Positions 28,704 through 38,057 of a stretch of DNA of 64,000 nucleotides are shown in pieces (position 1 is the stretch's first letter; each line of letters starts with the position of its first letter). This DNA comes from Ferrimonas sp. YFM (lineage in GTDB: Bacteria > Pseudomonadota > Gammaproteobacteria > Enterobacterales > Shewanellaceae). The notes beneath the pieces are model-generated. The model saw only the letters and a list, made by a program, of their open reading frames with translations. It was not told where the DNA came from and made no database searches. A program made the position numbers and the translations under genes. The stretch spans positions 1,178,001 through 1,242,000 of the forward strand of contig NZ_AP027368.1 in NCBI RefSeq assembly GCF_030296015.1. The letters run 5' to 3'.

Positions 28704-29452
28704 AGCGCCTGCTGACCTGGGCGGCCCTGCTGCTGCCGCTGATGATGCCGGCCCTGGCTCTGGCCAACACCGGCATCCCCGCCGTCACCGTGACCACCAA
28801 TCCGGACGGCACCCAGGATTACAGCGTGTCGCTGCAGATCCTCGGCCTGATGACGGTGCTCACCTTCCTGCCGGCCATGGTGGTGCTGATGTCCAGCTTC
28901 ACCCGAATCATCGTGGTGCTGGCGATTCTGCGCCAGGCCCTGGGCCTGCAGCAGACCCCGTCCAATCAAGTGTTGCTGGGGATGGCGCTGTTCCTGTCGC
29001 TGTTCGTGATGACCCCGGTGATGGACCGGGTCTATGAGGACGCGGTGGTGCCCTACATGGAGGAGCAGGTGACTGCGGTGGTGGCCCTGGAACGGGCCAG
29101 CGTGCCGGTGAAAGCCTTTATGCTGTCCCAGACCCGGATGTCGGATCTCAACACCTTCATCGAGATCAGCGGCGTCACCGGGCTGAACGGCCCGGAGGAT
29201 ACCCCCCTGCGGGTGCTGATCCCCGCCTTCGTCACCTCCGAACTCAAGACCGCTTTCCAGATAGGCTTCATGCTGTTCTTGCCCTTTCTGGTGATTGACC
29301 TGGTGGTGGCCTCGGTGCTGATGGCCATGGGTATGATGATGTTGTCGCCGATGATCGTCTCGCTGCCCTTTAAGATCATGCTGTTTGTTCTGGTGGACGG
29401 CTGGAGCCTGGTGATGGGCACCCTGGCCACAAGCTTCGGGGTGGGGACATGA
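28700..29452 (+). CDS. fliP: Flagellar export-gate protein FliP
   Basis: FliP is a core subunit of the FliPQR export gate. It uses a GTG start overlapping fliO. The N-terminus is a cleavable signal sequence ([13 protein letters not shown]). Four hydrophobic segments and the family motifs [22 protein letters not shown] and [21 protein letters not shown] are visible. Length is 250 residues. The end overlaps fliQ by four bases. Confidence 0.97.
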   Translation: MKRLLTWAALLLPLMMPALALANTGIPAVTVTTNPDGTQDYSVSLQILGLMTVLTFLPAMVVLMSSFTRIIVVLAILRQALGLQQTPSNQVLLGMALFLSLFVMTPVMDRVYEDAVVPYMEEQVTAVVALERASVPVKAFMLSQTRMSDLNTFIEISGVTGLNGPEDTPLRVLIPAFVTSELKTAFQIGFMLFLPFLVIDLVVASVLMAMGMMMLSPMIVSLPFKIMLFVLVDGWSLVMGTLATSFGVGT

Positions 29453-29718
29453 CCCCGGAAGCCTTCGTCGATCTGTTCCGCCACGCTCTCTATGTGATCC
29501 TGATGATGGTCTCCGCCATCATCGTGCCCGGATTGCTCATCGGCCTGGTGGTGGCGGTGTTCCAGGCGGCCACCTCCATCAACGAGCAGACCCTCTCCTT
29601 CCTGCCGCGCCTGCTGGTCACCCTGCTGACCCTGGCCTTCCTGGGCCACTGGCTGGTGCGCACCCTGATGGAGTTCACCTTCGAACTGGTGGACAGGATA
29701 CCCTCGGTGATCGGCTGA
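29449..29718 (+). CDS. fliQ: Flagellar export-gate protein FliQ
   Basis: FliQ is the small two-helix subunit of the export gate. The 89-residue product has two membrane helices and the conserved loop [17 protein letters not shown]. It overlaps fliP by four bases and shares one base with fliR (TGATG). Confidence 0.97.
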   Translation: MTPEAFVDLFRHALYVILMMVSAIIVPGLLIGLVVAVFQAATSINEQTLSFLPRLLVTLLTLAFLGHWLVRTLMEFTFELVDRIPSVIG

Positions 29719-30503
29719 TGGAGCTGCCACTGGAGGTGATCTTCGATTGGCTCAGGGCCCTGTTGTGGCCGCTGATCCGCATCAGCTCCATGCTGATGGT
29801 GATGGTCACCATCGGCGGCTCCTCCACACCGGCCCGGGTGCGAATGGCCCTCTCCGTGGCCATTACCGCCGCGGTGGCGCCGGTATTGCCAGCGCCGCCC
29901 CCCATCGAACTGCTCTCCGCCCAGGCGGTGCTGGTGACCGCCCAGGAGATCCTCATCGGCGTCGCCGCCGGCTTTGTCTCCCTGCTGGTACTCAACACCT
30001 TCATCCTGGCCGGGCAGATCATCGGCATGCAGACCTCATTGGGTTTCGCCTCCATGGTGGATCCCAGCAACGGCCAGCAGGTGCCCCTGGTGGGGCAGCT
30101 GTTTTTGCTGCTCTCCACCCTGATCTTCTTCCTGGTGGACGGCCATCTGCTGATGATTCGGATGATGGTGGCCAGTTTCACCACATTGCCGGTGGGGCAG
30201 GGGCTGCTGCCGGACAATTTCATGGAGCTGGCCAAGTGGGGCAGCCTGATGTTTGCCGGGGCCCTGACTCTGGCCCTGTCGGCGGCCACCGCCCTTTTGA
30301 TGATCAACTTCTCCTTCGGGGTGATGACCCGGGCCGCGCCCCAGCTGAACATTTTTGCCATCGGCTTCCCCATCACCATGCTGTCCGGCCTGTTGATTCT
30401 GTGGCTCTCCCTCTCCGGTTTCATGCCACACTTCGAGGCGGCCTGGGACAATGGCCAGCAGACCCTCTGTTCCCTGCTCAGATTGCAATGTGAGGTGCGC
30501 TGA
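29718..30503 (+). CDS. fliR: Flagellar export-gate protein FliR
   Basis: FliR is the third gate subunit. The 261-residue protein has several hydrophobic helices and the signature GQIIGMQTSLGFASMVDPSNGQ followed by LGQL-like helices. It overlaps fliQ and flhB by one base each, so fliQ, fliR and flhB are tightly coupled. Confidence 0.96.
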   Translation: MELPLEVIFDWLRALLWPLIRISSMLMVMVTIGGSSTPARVRMALSVAITAAVAPVLPAPPPIELLSAQAVLVTAQEILIGVAAGFVSLLVLNTFILAGQIIGMQTSLGFASMVDPSNGQQVPLVGQLFLLLSTLIFFLVDGHLLMIRMMVASFTTLPVGQGLLPDNFMELAKWGSLMFAGALTLALSAATALLMINFSFGVMTRAAPQLNIFAIGFPITMLSGLLILWLSLSGFMPHFEAAWDNGQQTLCSLLRLQCEVR

Positions 30504-31666
30504 TGGCGGAAAACAGCAGCGACCAGGAAAAAACAGAAGAACCCACGGCGAAACGATTACAACAGGCCAAGGAGAAGGGCCAGGTTCCCCGATCCAAGGA
30601 GCTGGGCACCACCTTCGTGCTGGTGGGGGCGGCAGTAGCCATGATGATCTTCGGCCAGGCCATGGCCAACAGCCTGATGTCGGTGGCCACCTCTCTGTTT
30701 ACCCTCAGCCGCAAGCAGGTGTTCGACGTAGGTGAGCTCTCCATGGTTTTCGGCCGCATCCTCACCGAGGTGGGCCTGCCGGTGCTCGGCTTCGTCCTCT
30801 TCCTCACCGTGGCCGCCTTCGTGGGCAACATCCTGCTGGGGGGCATGACCTTCAGCTGGAAGGCCGCGGCGCCGAAGATGAGCAAGTTCAATCCCCTCAG
30901 TGGCTTCAAGCGAATGTTTGGCATTCAGGCGGTGGTGGAGCTGGTCAAAGCCATCGCCAAGTTCTCCGTGGTGGCCCTGGTGGCCTGGATGCTGCTGAGC
31001 CTCTATTTTGACGACATCATGTCCATCTCCACCGGCACCCCCTTTGCCGCCATCGCCGGGTCGGTTTCCCTGCTCAATAAGCTGTTCACCTTCCTGTGTT
31101 GCTCCCTGCTGATCATCGTCATCATCGACGCCCCCTATCAGCTGTGGAACCACAACAAGCAGCTGAAGATGACCAAGCAGGAGATCAAGGATGAACATAA
31201 GGACAGCGAGGGTCGCCCCGAGGTCAAGGGCCGCATCCGACAGCTGCAGCGGGAGATGTCCCAGCGGCGGATGATGAGCGAAGTGCCCGAGGCGGACGTG
31301 GTGGTGGTCAACCCGACTCACTACTCTGTGGCGCTCAAATATGACAAGGAGCAGGCCAGGGCTCCCCTGGTGGTGGCCAAGGGCACCGATGAGGTGGCCC
31401 TGAAGATCCGGGAGATTGCCCGGGAGTACGAAGTGCCGGTGATCAGCTCCCCTCAGCTGGCCCGGGCCATCTACTACTCCACCAAACTGAAGAAACAGAT
31501 TCCGGACGGCCTGTTTACCGCCGTGGCCCAGGTGCTGGCCTACGTGTTCCAGCTCAAGCAGTTCCAAAAAGGCAGTGGTCGCCGGCCCATTCCCCTGCCT
31601 GATCGCATGCCGATCCCCGACGAGCTGCAGGTGGATAATGACGGCAATCCCCTGGAGCGGGAGTAG
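30503..31666 (+). CDS. flhB: Flagellar export switch protein FlhB
   Basis: FlhB is the membrane protein whose cytoplasmic domain self-cleaves to change substrate from rod/hook to filament proteins. The N-terminal KTEEPTAKRLQQAKEKGQVPRS motif, four membrane helices and the cleavage motif NPTH (near residue 270, VVVVNPTHYSVALKYD) are intact. Length is 387 residues. It ends the fliK-to-flhB run; a REP-rich spacer then separates it from flhA. Confidence 0.97.
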   Translation: MAENSSDQEKTEEPTAKRLQQAKEKGQVPRSKELGTTFVLVGAAVAMMIFGQAMANSLMSVATSLFTLSRKQVFDVGELSMVFGRILTEVGLPVLGFVLFLTVAAFVGNILLGGMTFSWKAAAPKMSKFNPLSGFKRMFGIQAVVELVKAIAKFSVVALVAWMLLSLYFDDIMSISTGTPFAAIAGSVSLLNKLFTFLCCSLLIIVIIDAPYQLWNHNKQLKMTKQEIKDEHKDSEGRPEVKGRIRQLQREMSQRRMMSEVPEADVVVVNPTHYSVALKYDKEQARAPLVVAKGTDEVALKIREIAREYEVPVISSPQLARAIYYSTKLKKQIPDGLFTAVAQVLAYVFQLKQFQKGSGRRPIPLPDRMPIPDELQVDNDGNPLERE

Positions 31667-32379
31667 GGCAGCTATCTGCGCCTAGACTGCTTCGACTGAA
31701 CCCCTTCCTGGCCAAAGACACTGGCTCCCGGCCTGCGCCGGGAAGACGATTGTGCGTGTGGGTTGGGGAGCGCGTTGTCGCTGGTGAATGTGCGTGCTGA
31801 GAGACTGTTGAATCAAAGGAATTGTTTAGCTGAATTAGCAGATTCGCACAGAGCTGGCTTAACCCTGCGACGCTCCCTTTAGCACAGTCACTCCGGCGAA
31901 CGCCGGAGCCCAGCGTCTTTTCTTTTTTGATCTTCGGGTTGAGGACGGACACTGGATCCCGGCCTGCGCCGGGAAGACGATGGTGCGAGTGAGCGTGTTG
32001 AGCACTTCGTAGTCGTTTGCGCAGTGGGCTGCAGGCTTGAATAGGAGCCGTTCAGACCAAGGCGGCCCATCTCAGCACAGTCACTGGGGCAAACGCGGTC
32101 GCCGAGCCTTTTTACCCACTGACGATGCCTTTACCCAACGGGGTGTTTTTACATCTGCGTCCATGGCGAAGTAACCACTCACCAACTCGTCATTTACAAT
32201 GCCGGGTTTTTACAGGCCTTCTCAGGAAAACTTGATAAAGCGGCCATTTTTCGACGCAGACACCATAAAGCCAAGGGATAAGCCAAACTGAAAAGCCAAA
32301 TCACCATCAGTGGGAGTTATTGAATTGTAGATTTTTTCTACGGTAAATCCACCACTGTAGCGGTTCTGAGGCGGGTTAC
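31667..32379 (+). repeat. REP-like palindromic repeats between flhB and flhA
   Basis: This gene-free spacer holds dispersed palindromic repeats, inverted relative to those further right. Type P1 (core CCCGGCCTGCGCCGGG, flanked by CACTGG and AGACGATTGTGCG) lies at 31719-31756 and 31950-31988. Type P2 (core CTCCGGCGAACGCCGGAG) lies at 31881-31919, with a degenerate copy near 32075-32105. The remaining roughly 250 bases before the flhA promoter are AT-richer and show no gene. Confidence 0.8.
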
Positions 32380-32395
32380 TGGTATACTCCTTGCT
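32380..32395 (+). promoter_or_regulatory. Probable sigma-54 promoter upstream of flhA
   Basis: TGGTATACTCCTTGCT keeps the GG and TTGC elements at the required 12-base spacing; CAC is replaced by TAT in the -24 box. A start site near 32406 would give a leader of about 34 bases before the ATG at 32440. Vibrio flhA is also RpoN-dependent. Confidence 0.6.
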
Positions 32396-32439
32396 TATTG
32401 GGTAGCATGCCCTCCACGGCGTCAATTTTAAGACGGAAG

Positions 32440-34542
32440 ATGAATTTACAGGCCAGCGCAAACACCCTATTCCAGAAATATGGCATCTACCTGAAAGGGA
32501 TAGGCACTCCGGTCATGGTTCTGGCGACCCTGGCCATGGTGACCCTGCCCATGCCGGCCCTGCTGCTGGACATGCTGTTCTCCTTCAACATCGCCCTGGC
32601 GCTGGTGGTCCTGCTGGTCTCCATCTACACCCTGCGTCCCCTGGATTTTGCCGCCTTTCCCACGGTTCTGCTGATCGCCACCTTGCTGCGATTGGCGCTG
32701 AACGTAGCTTCCACCCGGCTGGTGCTGCTGGAGGGCCACAATGGCGGCGATGCCGCCGGTAAGGTGATTGAGGCGTTCGGCTCCGTGGTGATCGGTGGTA
32801 ACTACGCCGTGGGCCTGGTGGTGTTTACCATCCTGGTGATCATCAACTTCGTGGTGGTGACCAAGGGTGCCGGTCGTATCTCCGAAGTGACCGCTCGCTT
32901 TACCCTGGACGCCATGCCCGGCAAGCAGATGGCCATCGACGCCGACCTCAACGCCGGCCTGATCAACCAGGAACAGGCCAAGCATCGCCGGGAAGAGGTG
33001 GCCAAAGAGGCGGACTTCTACGGGGCGATGGACGGTGCCTCCAAATTCGTTAAAGGGGATGCCATCGCCGGCATCCTGATTCTGTTTATCAACATTCTCG
33101 GCGGCTTTGTCATCGGCATGGCCCAGCACCAGCTCACCTTCGGTGAAGCGGTGGAGATCTACACCATGCTCACCATTGGTGATGGCCTGGTGGCGCAGAT
33201 CCCCGGCCTGCTGCTCTCCATCGCCGCCGCCATCATCATCACCCGTCAGAACGAAGCCCAGAAGATGGGCGAGACCCTGATCACCCAGATGTTCGACGAC
33301 CCCAAGGTGATGATGGTGACCTCAGGGGTGCTGGTGGTGATGGGCCTGGTGCCCGGCATGCCCAAGCTGGCCTTCCTCGGCTTCGGCCTCACCGGCGCCG
33401 GCCTGACCTATTGGAGTTACAAGCGTCGCCAGAAGCAGGCGGCCGATGCGGCCAAGGAGGCGGAGGAGACCGCCGTGGCCCAGCGAGTGGAATCCGACAG
33501 CAAAGAGCTCTCCTGGGAGGACGTCAATCAGGTGGATACCATCGGCCTGGAGGTGGGCTATCGGTTGATTCCCCTGGTGGATAAGGCGCAGAAGGGCGAG
33601 CTGCTGGCGCGCATCAAAGGGGTGCGCAAGAAGCTGTCTCAGGAGCTGGGCTTCCTGGTGCCGGCGGTTCACATCAGAGATAACCTGGATCTGGCGCCCA
33701 ACGCCTACCGCATCAGCCTGATGGGCGTGGTGGTGGGGGAAGCGGAGATCCGTCACGATTGCGAACTGGCCATCAACCCGGGTCAGGTGTTCGGTCAGTT
33801 GGAGGGACAGACCACCACAGACCCCGCCTTCGGCCTGGAAGCGGTGTGGATCGGCGCCGACCGTCGTGATCACGCCCAGACCCTGGGGTATACCGTAGTG
33901 GACGCCGCCACCGTGGTCGCCACTCACCTCAGTCAGCTGCTCACCAACAACGCCTCCCAGCTGCTCGGCTACGAAGAGGTTCAGCAGCTGCTGGATATCC
34001 TTGCCAAGGATTCGCCCAAGCTGGTTGAGGGCCTGGTGCCCGAGACCCTGTCCCTTGGGGTCATCGTCAAGGTGCTGCAGAACATGCTCAACGAAGGGGT
34101 GCCGGTGCGGGATGTCCGTACCCTGGTTCAGACCCTGGTGGAGTATGGGCCGAAGAGCAAAGACCCGGATGTGTTGACCGCGGCAGTGCGCATTGCCCTG
34201 AAGCGGCTGATTGTTCAGGAGATCAACGGCGCAGAGCCTGAGATACCCGTCATTACTTTGTCTCCTGAGCTGGAACAGATATTGCATCAATCATTACAAT
34301 CCAGTAACGGCGAGAATACCGGATTGGAGCCTGGCCTGGCGGAGCGACTGCAACGCTCGCTGTCGGAGATGGCTCAGAAGCAGGAGATGGTGGGTGAACC
34401 GGCCGTCCTGCTCACCTCAGGGGTGCTGCGCACCACCCTGAGCCGGTTCGTCAAACACACTATCCCATCCCTGAGGGTGCTGTCCTATCAGGAGATACCG
34501 GATGATAAGCAGATTAGAATCGTCCATTCCGTGGGCCAGTAA
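32440..34542 (+). CDS. flhA: Flagellar export-gate protein FlhA
   Basis: FlhA is the large export-gate protein that docks substrates and chaperones. The ATG at 32440 gives MNLQASANTLFQKYG; an in-frame TTG at 32398 lies upstream of the predicted transcription start and is unlikely. The N-terminal half has about eight membrane helices with the FHIPEP signatures (KGIGTPVMVLATLAMV and LDAMPGKQMAIDADLNAGLI). The C-terminal half is the soluble docking domain. The product is 700 residues, close to the usual 690-700. Confidence 0.96.
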   Translation: MNLQASANTLFQKYGIYLKGIGTPVMVLATLAMVTLPMPALLLDMLFSFNIALALVVLLVSIYTLRPLDFAAFPTVLLIATLLRLALNVASTRLVLLEGHNGGDAAGKVIEAFGSVVIGGNYAVGLVVFTILVIINFVVVTKGAGRISEVTARFTLDAMPGKQMAIDADLNAGLINQEQAKHRREEVAKEADFYGAMDGASKFVKGDAIAGILILFINILGGFVIGMAQHQLTFGEAVEIYTMLTIGDGLVAQIPGLLLSIAAAIIITRQNEAQKMGETLITQMFDDPKVMMVTSGVLVVMGLVPGMPKLAFLGFGLTGAGLTYWSYKRRQKQAADAAKEAEETAVAQRVESDSKELSWEDVNQVDTIGLEVGYRLIPLVDKAQKGELLARIKGVRKKLSQELGFLVPAVHIRDNLDLAPNAYRISLMGVVVGEAEIRHDCELAINPGQVFGQLEGQTTTDPAFGLEAVWIGADRRDHAQTLGYTVVDAATVVATHLSQLLTNNASQLLGYEEVQQLLDILAKDSPKLVEGLVPETLSLGVIVKVLQNMLNEGVPVRDVRTLVQTLVEYGPKSKDPDVLTAAVRIALKRLIVQEINGAEPEIPVITLSPELEQILHQSLQSSNGENTGLEPGLAERLQRSLSEMAQKQEMVGEPAVLLTSGVLRTTLSRFVKHTIPSLRVLSYQEIPDDKQIRIVHSVGQ

Positions 34543-34568
34543 GCGGTAGGAGTGGGGAGTAACCCAAA

Positions 34569-36002
34569 GTGAAAATAAAGCGTTTTTTTGCCAAGGATAT
34601 ACGTACTGCACTGGCCGAAGTGAAAGAGACTCTCGGCACCGACGCGGTGATCATGTCCAACAAGAAGGTCAACGGCGGCGTCGAAATTGTGGCGGCCGTA
34701 GACTTTGACGATCAGAGTGGCGCCAGTATTCCGACGCCCAGCGTCAGCACCCCTCGTCCTGCCACCGACCTGGCCGAAGACCGGGTGACCCTGGGGCAGC
34801 CTCGCCCCAGCCGTCCTGCCCAGCCTCTGCGCACCGAAGCGCGCCGACCTGCGCCCAGCGAGCCAGGACCCGGCGACAGCCTGCGCGGCCTGCTGGAGCG
34901 TCAGCAGCAGCGGATGAAGCAGCGCGGTTTCGAAGAGGAGCAGCCCCGCCAGGCCTCCGGTCGCCCTGAAGCGCTGCCGGATTGGGCCAAAGAGGCGTTC
35001 GGCAAGAAGGAGCAGCCCAAGAAGGCGCAGCCTCCTCGTGCCAAGGCCCGCTCTGCCGATGCCCGCCCCAGCCAGGGCGCCCAGGAGCTTAAGGCGGTAC
35101 GCGACGAGATGGCCTCCATCCGCCAACTGTTGGAGCACCAGGTGGCTGGCCTGATGGACCAGGACCTGGCCCGTCGTGAGCCGGTCCGGGCCATGCTGGC
35201 CGACAAACTCCGGGAGAACGGCTTCCACCGCAGCGTGGCGGATCACTTCGCCTCCCTGGTGCCCGAGCACCTCTCCCTGCACGAGGCCCTGGGTCAACTG
35301 CCGCGCCTGATTGGCGCCGAACTGACTCAGACCACAGAAGAATCACTCAGCCGGGGCGGCGTCATCGCTCTGGTCGGTCCAACCGGCGTGGGCAAAACCA
35401 CTACTGTAGCTAAATTGGCCGCACGATACGCCGCCCGCTACGGTGTAGATCAAGTTGCGCTGATCACGACCGATAACTACCGTATTGGCGCTAAAGAGCA
35501 GCTGGCCACCTATGGCAAGATCATGGGTTGCCCGGTGCGAGCCGCCAGTAACGTGAAAGAGTTGGAAAATGTGCTGTACCAGCTGCGTAGCCGTCGATTG
35601 ATTCTGATCGACACCGCCGGTATGGGGCAGAGAGACATGCGTCTGGTGGAGCAGCTGGATAACCTGGTTGCCGCCACACGCCTGCCCATTCGCCCCTACC
35701 TGGTGCTCTCCTCCACCGCCCAATACCGGGTGTTGAAGGAGACGGTGGAACAGTTCCGCCGCATCGCCCTGGCCGGGTGCATTTTCACCAAGCTCGACGA
35801 GGCCCACAGCATCGGCGAAGCCCTCAGTGTACTGATTCAGAATGACTTACCAATCAGCTACCTGACCGACGGACAGCGCGTTCCCGAGGATCTGAGGATC
35901 GCCGAACCCGAGTATCTGGCACGCCGTGCCGTGGTGCTTGAGGAGACGCAGCAGTGGGATGAGCCCGTGCAACGACAGAGTGTGGCGGGCAGCTATGAAT
36001 AG
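34569..36002 (+). CDS. flhF: Polar flagellum placement GTPase FlhF
   Basis: FlhF is an SRP-type GTPase that marks the cell pole for flagellar assembly. It starts with GTG, giving MKIKRFFAKDIRTALAEVKETLG, the typical B domain. A Pro/Arg/Gln-rich linker leads to the NG domain with G1 GPTGVGKTTTVAKLAARYA, DNYRIGAKEQL, G3 DTAGMGQRD and G4 TKLDE. Length is 477 residues. It overlaps flhG by 8 bases; FlhG is its usual partner in number control. Confidence 0.96.
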   Translation: MKIKRFFAKDIRTALAEVKETLGTDAVIMSNKKVNGGVEIVAAVDFDDQSGASIPTPSVSTPRPATDLAEDRVTLGQPRPSRPAQPLRTEARRPAPSEPGPGDSLRGLLERQQQRMKQRGFEEEQPRQASGRPEALPDWAKEAFGKKEQPKKAQPPRAKARSADARPSQGAQELKAVRDEMASIRQLLEHQVAGLMDQDLARREPVRAMLADKLRENGFHRSVADHFASLVPEHLSLHEALGQLPRLIGAELTQTTEESLSRGGVIALVGPTGVGKTTTVAKLAARYAARYGVDQVALITTDNYRIGAKEQLATYGKIMGCPVRAASNVKELENVLYQLRSRRLILIDTAGMGQRDMRLVEQLDNLVAATRLPIRPYLVLSSTAQYRVLKETVEQFRRIALAGCIFTKLDEAHSIGEALSVLIQNDLPISYLTDGQRVPEDLRIAEPEYLARRAVVLEETQQWDEPVQRQSVAGSYE

Positions 36003-36885
36003 ATGGTTTCTGCAGGATCAGGCAAGCGGACTAAGAAAGATGGCACAGCAAAAGCAAAAGATGGTAAAGGTCATCGCGGTAACCGGTGGCAAAGGCGGTG
36101 TCGGCAAAACCAATGTCTCCATCAACCTGGCAACCTCCCTGGCCCAGAAGGGGCAGAAGGTGCTGGTACTGGATGCGGACCTGGGTCTGGCCAACGTGGA
36201 TGTATTGCTGGGGCTTCGGGTGAAGTACAACCTGTCCCATGTGCTGTCCGGTGAGTGCAAGCTGTCCGAGGTACTGGTGGAGGGCCCGCAAGGGGTGTTC
36301 ATCGTGCCTGCGGCGTCCGGCACCCAGGCGATGGTGGAGCTGACCCCAGCCCAGCATGCTGGCCTGATCCGGGCGTTCAGTGAGCTGGAGGAGGAGTTTG
36401 ACGTTCTCATCGTGGATACCGCAGCCGGTATCTCAGAGATGGTGCTCAGCTACTCCCGGGCCGCCCAGGAGGTGGTTGTGGTGGTGTGCGATGAGCCCAC
36501 CTCCATCACCGACGCCTACGCTTTGATCAAGATTCTCTCGCGGGAGCATGGGGTGTTCCGCTTCCGCATCGTCGCCAACATGGTGCGCAGTCTCCGTGAA
36601 GGGATGGAGTTGTTTGCTAAGCTCTCCAAGGTGACGGATCGCTTCCTGGATGTGGCCCTGGAACTGGTGGCCACCATCCCGTTCGATGAGAACGTGCGCA
36701 AGTCGGTCCGTAAGCAGCGGGTGGTGGTGGAAGCCTTCCCTCGCTCACCGGCGGCCATCGCCTATCAGGGACTCTCCAATAAGGTGATGAGCTGGCCGAC
36801 GCCGGACAATCCTGGCGGCCATCTGGAGTTCTTCGTTGAGCGCCTGGTCCGCCGCAACATGTATGGAGAAGCGGTTGGTGAATAA
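35995..36885 (+). CDS. flhG: Flagellar number regulator FlhG (FleN, MinD-like ATPase)
   Basis: FlhG limits flagellar number and antagonises FlhF and FlrA/FleQ. The ATG at 35995 gives MNRWFLQDQASGLRKM, retaining the DQAxGLR motif that activates FlhF GTPase; the longer open frame upstream overlaps flhF and lacks support. The deviant Walker A is GGKGGVGKTN, and the ParA/MinD motif VLDADLGLANVDVLLGL follows. The product is 296 residues. It overlaps fliA by 8 bases. Confidence 0.95.
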   Translation: MNRWFLQDQASGLRKMAQQKQKMVKVIAVTGGKGGVGKTNVSINLATSLAQKGQKVLVLDADLGLANVDVLLGLRVKYNLSHVLSGECKLSEVLVEGPQGVFIVPAASGTQAMVELTPAQHAGLIRAFSELEEEFDVLIVDTAAGISEMVLSYSRAAQEVVVVVCDEPTSITDAYALIKILSREHGVFRFRIVANMVRSLREGMELFAKLSKVTDRFLDVALELVATIPFDENVRKSVRKQRVVVEAFPRSPAAIAYQGLSNKVMSWPTPDNPGGHLEFFVERLVRRNMYGEAVGE

Positions 36886-37591
36886 GGCGGCGGCCTACAC
36901 CCAGTTCGATAACCGGGCCTCCCTGGTGGAACGCTATGCCCCTCTGGTGAAGCGCATTGCCCACCACCTGATGGCCCGCTTGCCTGCCAGCGTCCAGTTG
37001 GACGACCTGCTCCAGTCGGGGATGGTCGGTCTGCTGGAGGCTTCCCGGAACTTCGACGCCTCCAAGGGCGCCAGTTTCGAAACCTTTGCCGGCATCCGCA
37101 TTCGCGGAGCCATGCTCGATGAGATCCGCCGCGGAGACTGGGTGCCGCGCTCGGTTCATCGAAACTACCGACAGGTTACCGACGCCATCAAGGAGCTGGA
37201 AAAGCGTCTGGGTCGGGACCCCCGCGACAATGAAGTTGCTGATTATCTTGATATTTCAATCGACGACTACCACCAGATGCTGAATGAAGCCAGCATGGGT
37301 AGGATGGTTGGCATTGAAGATCTTGGCGTATCGGTCGATAGCTTTGTTGATGAGGATGCGCCACAACGTAACTTCGAGCAGGTGGCCCAAGAGCGGTTCC
37401 AGGAGGCCCTTTCGGCCGCCATCAAGAGCCTTCCCGAAAGGGAAGCCCTTGTTTTGTCGCTCTATTACGACGAAGAACTCAACTTGAAAGAGATAGGTCA
37501 GGTCATTGGCGTCAGTGAGTCGCGAGTGAGCCAGATCAACAGTCAGGCAATGATGCGCCTGAAAAGTCGCTTATCAAGTTGGCAACAATAA
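36878..37591 (+). CDS. fliA: Flagellar sigma factor FliA (sigma-28)
   Basis: FliA directs RNA polymerase to late flagellar promoters, such as the two found before fliC and flaG. The GTG at 36878, 8 bases after a GGAG, gives MNKAAAYTQFDNRASLVERY and a 237-residue protein, near the enteric 239. Regions 2 (DDLLQSGMVGLLEAS, FETFAGIRIRGAMLDEIRR), 3 and 4 (LKEIGQVIGVSESRVSQINSQAM) are intact. It is embedded between flhG and cheY. Confidence 0.95.
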   Translation: MNKAAAYTQFDNRASLVERYAPLVKRIAHHLMARLPASVQLDDLLQSGMVGLLEASRNFDASKGASFETFAGIRIRGAMLDEIRRGDWVPRSVHRNYRQVTDAIKELEKRLGRDPRDNEVADYLDISIDDYHQMLNEASMGRMVGIEDLGVSVDSFVDEDAPQRNFEQVAQERFQEALSAAIKSLPEREALVLSLYYDEELNLKEIGQVIGVSESRVSQINSQAMMRLKSRLSSWQQ

Positions 37592-37655
37592 GATTTAGAT
37601 TAATAATGCTCGCTGCAACAGTGGCTCTATGGGGAAACCCCGGTTGGAGGATGTT

Positions 37656-38039
37656 TTGAACACTAATATGAAGATTCTGATCGTTGATGACTTTTCAACA
37701 ATGCGTCGGATCATCAAAAACTTGCTGCGCGATCTGGGGTTTAACAACACCTTCGAAGCGGACGACGGCAACACCGCTCTGCCCATGCTGAAAGAGGGTG
37801 ACTTCGATTTCGTGGTCACCGACTGGAACATGCCTGGCATGCAGGGCATCGACCTGCTGCGCGCCATTCGTGCCGACGCCAACCTCAAGCACCTGCCTGT
37901 GCTGATGGTGACCGCGGAAGCCAAGCGTGAGCAGATCGTCATGGCTGCCGAAGCCGGCGTAAACGGCTACGTAGTGAAGCCCTTCACTGCCGCCACACTG
38001 AAAGAGAAGCTCGAAAAGATTTTTGAACGCCTCAACTGA
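37656..38039 (+). CDS. cheY: Chemotaxis response regulator CheY
   Basis: CheY-P binds FliM and switches rotation. A TTG at 37656 preceded by GGAGG (37646-37650) gives [18 protein letters not shown]; the alternative ATG at 37668 has no good ribosome-binding site. Receiver residues D11-D12, phospho-acceptor D56 ([12 protein letters not shown]), a Thr in VTAEAKRE and the Lys of YVVKPF are all present. The product is 127 residues. cheZ follows 18 bases later. Confidence 0.94.
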   Translation: MNTNMKILIVDDFSTMRRIIKNLLRDLGFNNTFEADDGNTALPMLKEGDFDFVVTDWNMPGMQGIDLLRAIRADANLKHLPVLMVTAEAKREQIVMAAEAGVNGYVVKPFTAATLKEKLEKIFERLN

Positions 38040-38057
38040 TAGTCACTGGGAGCGCAT

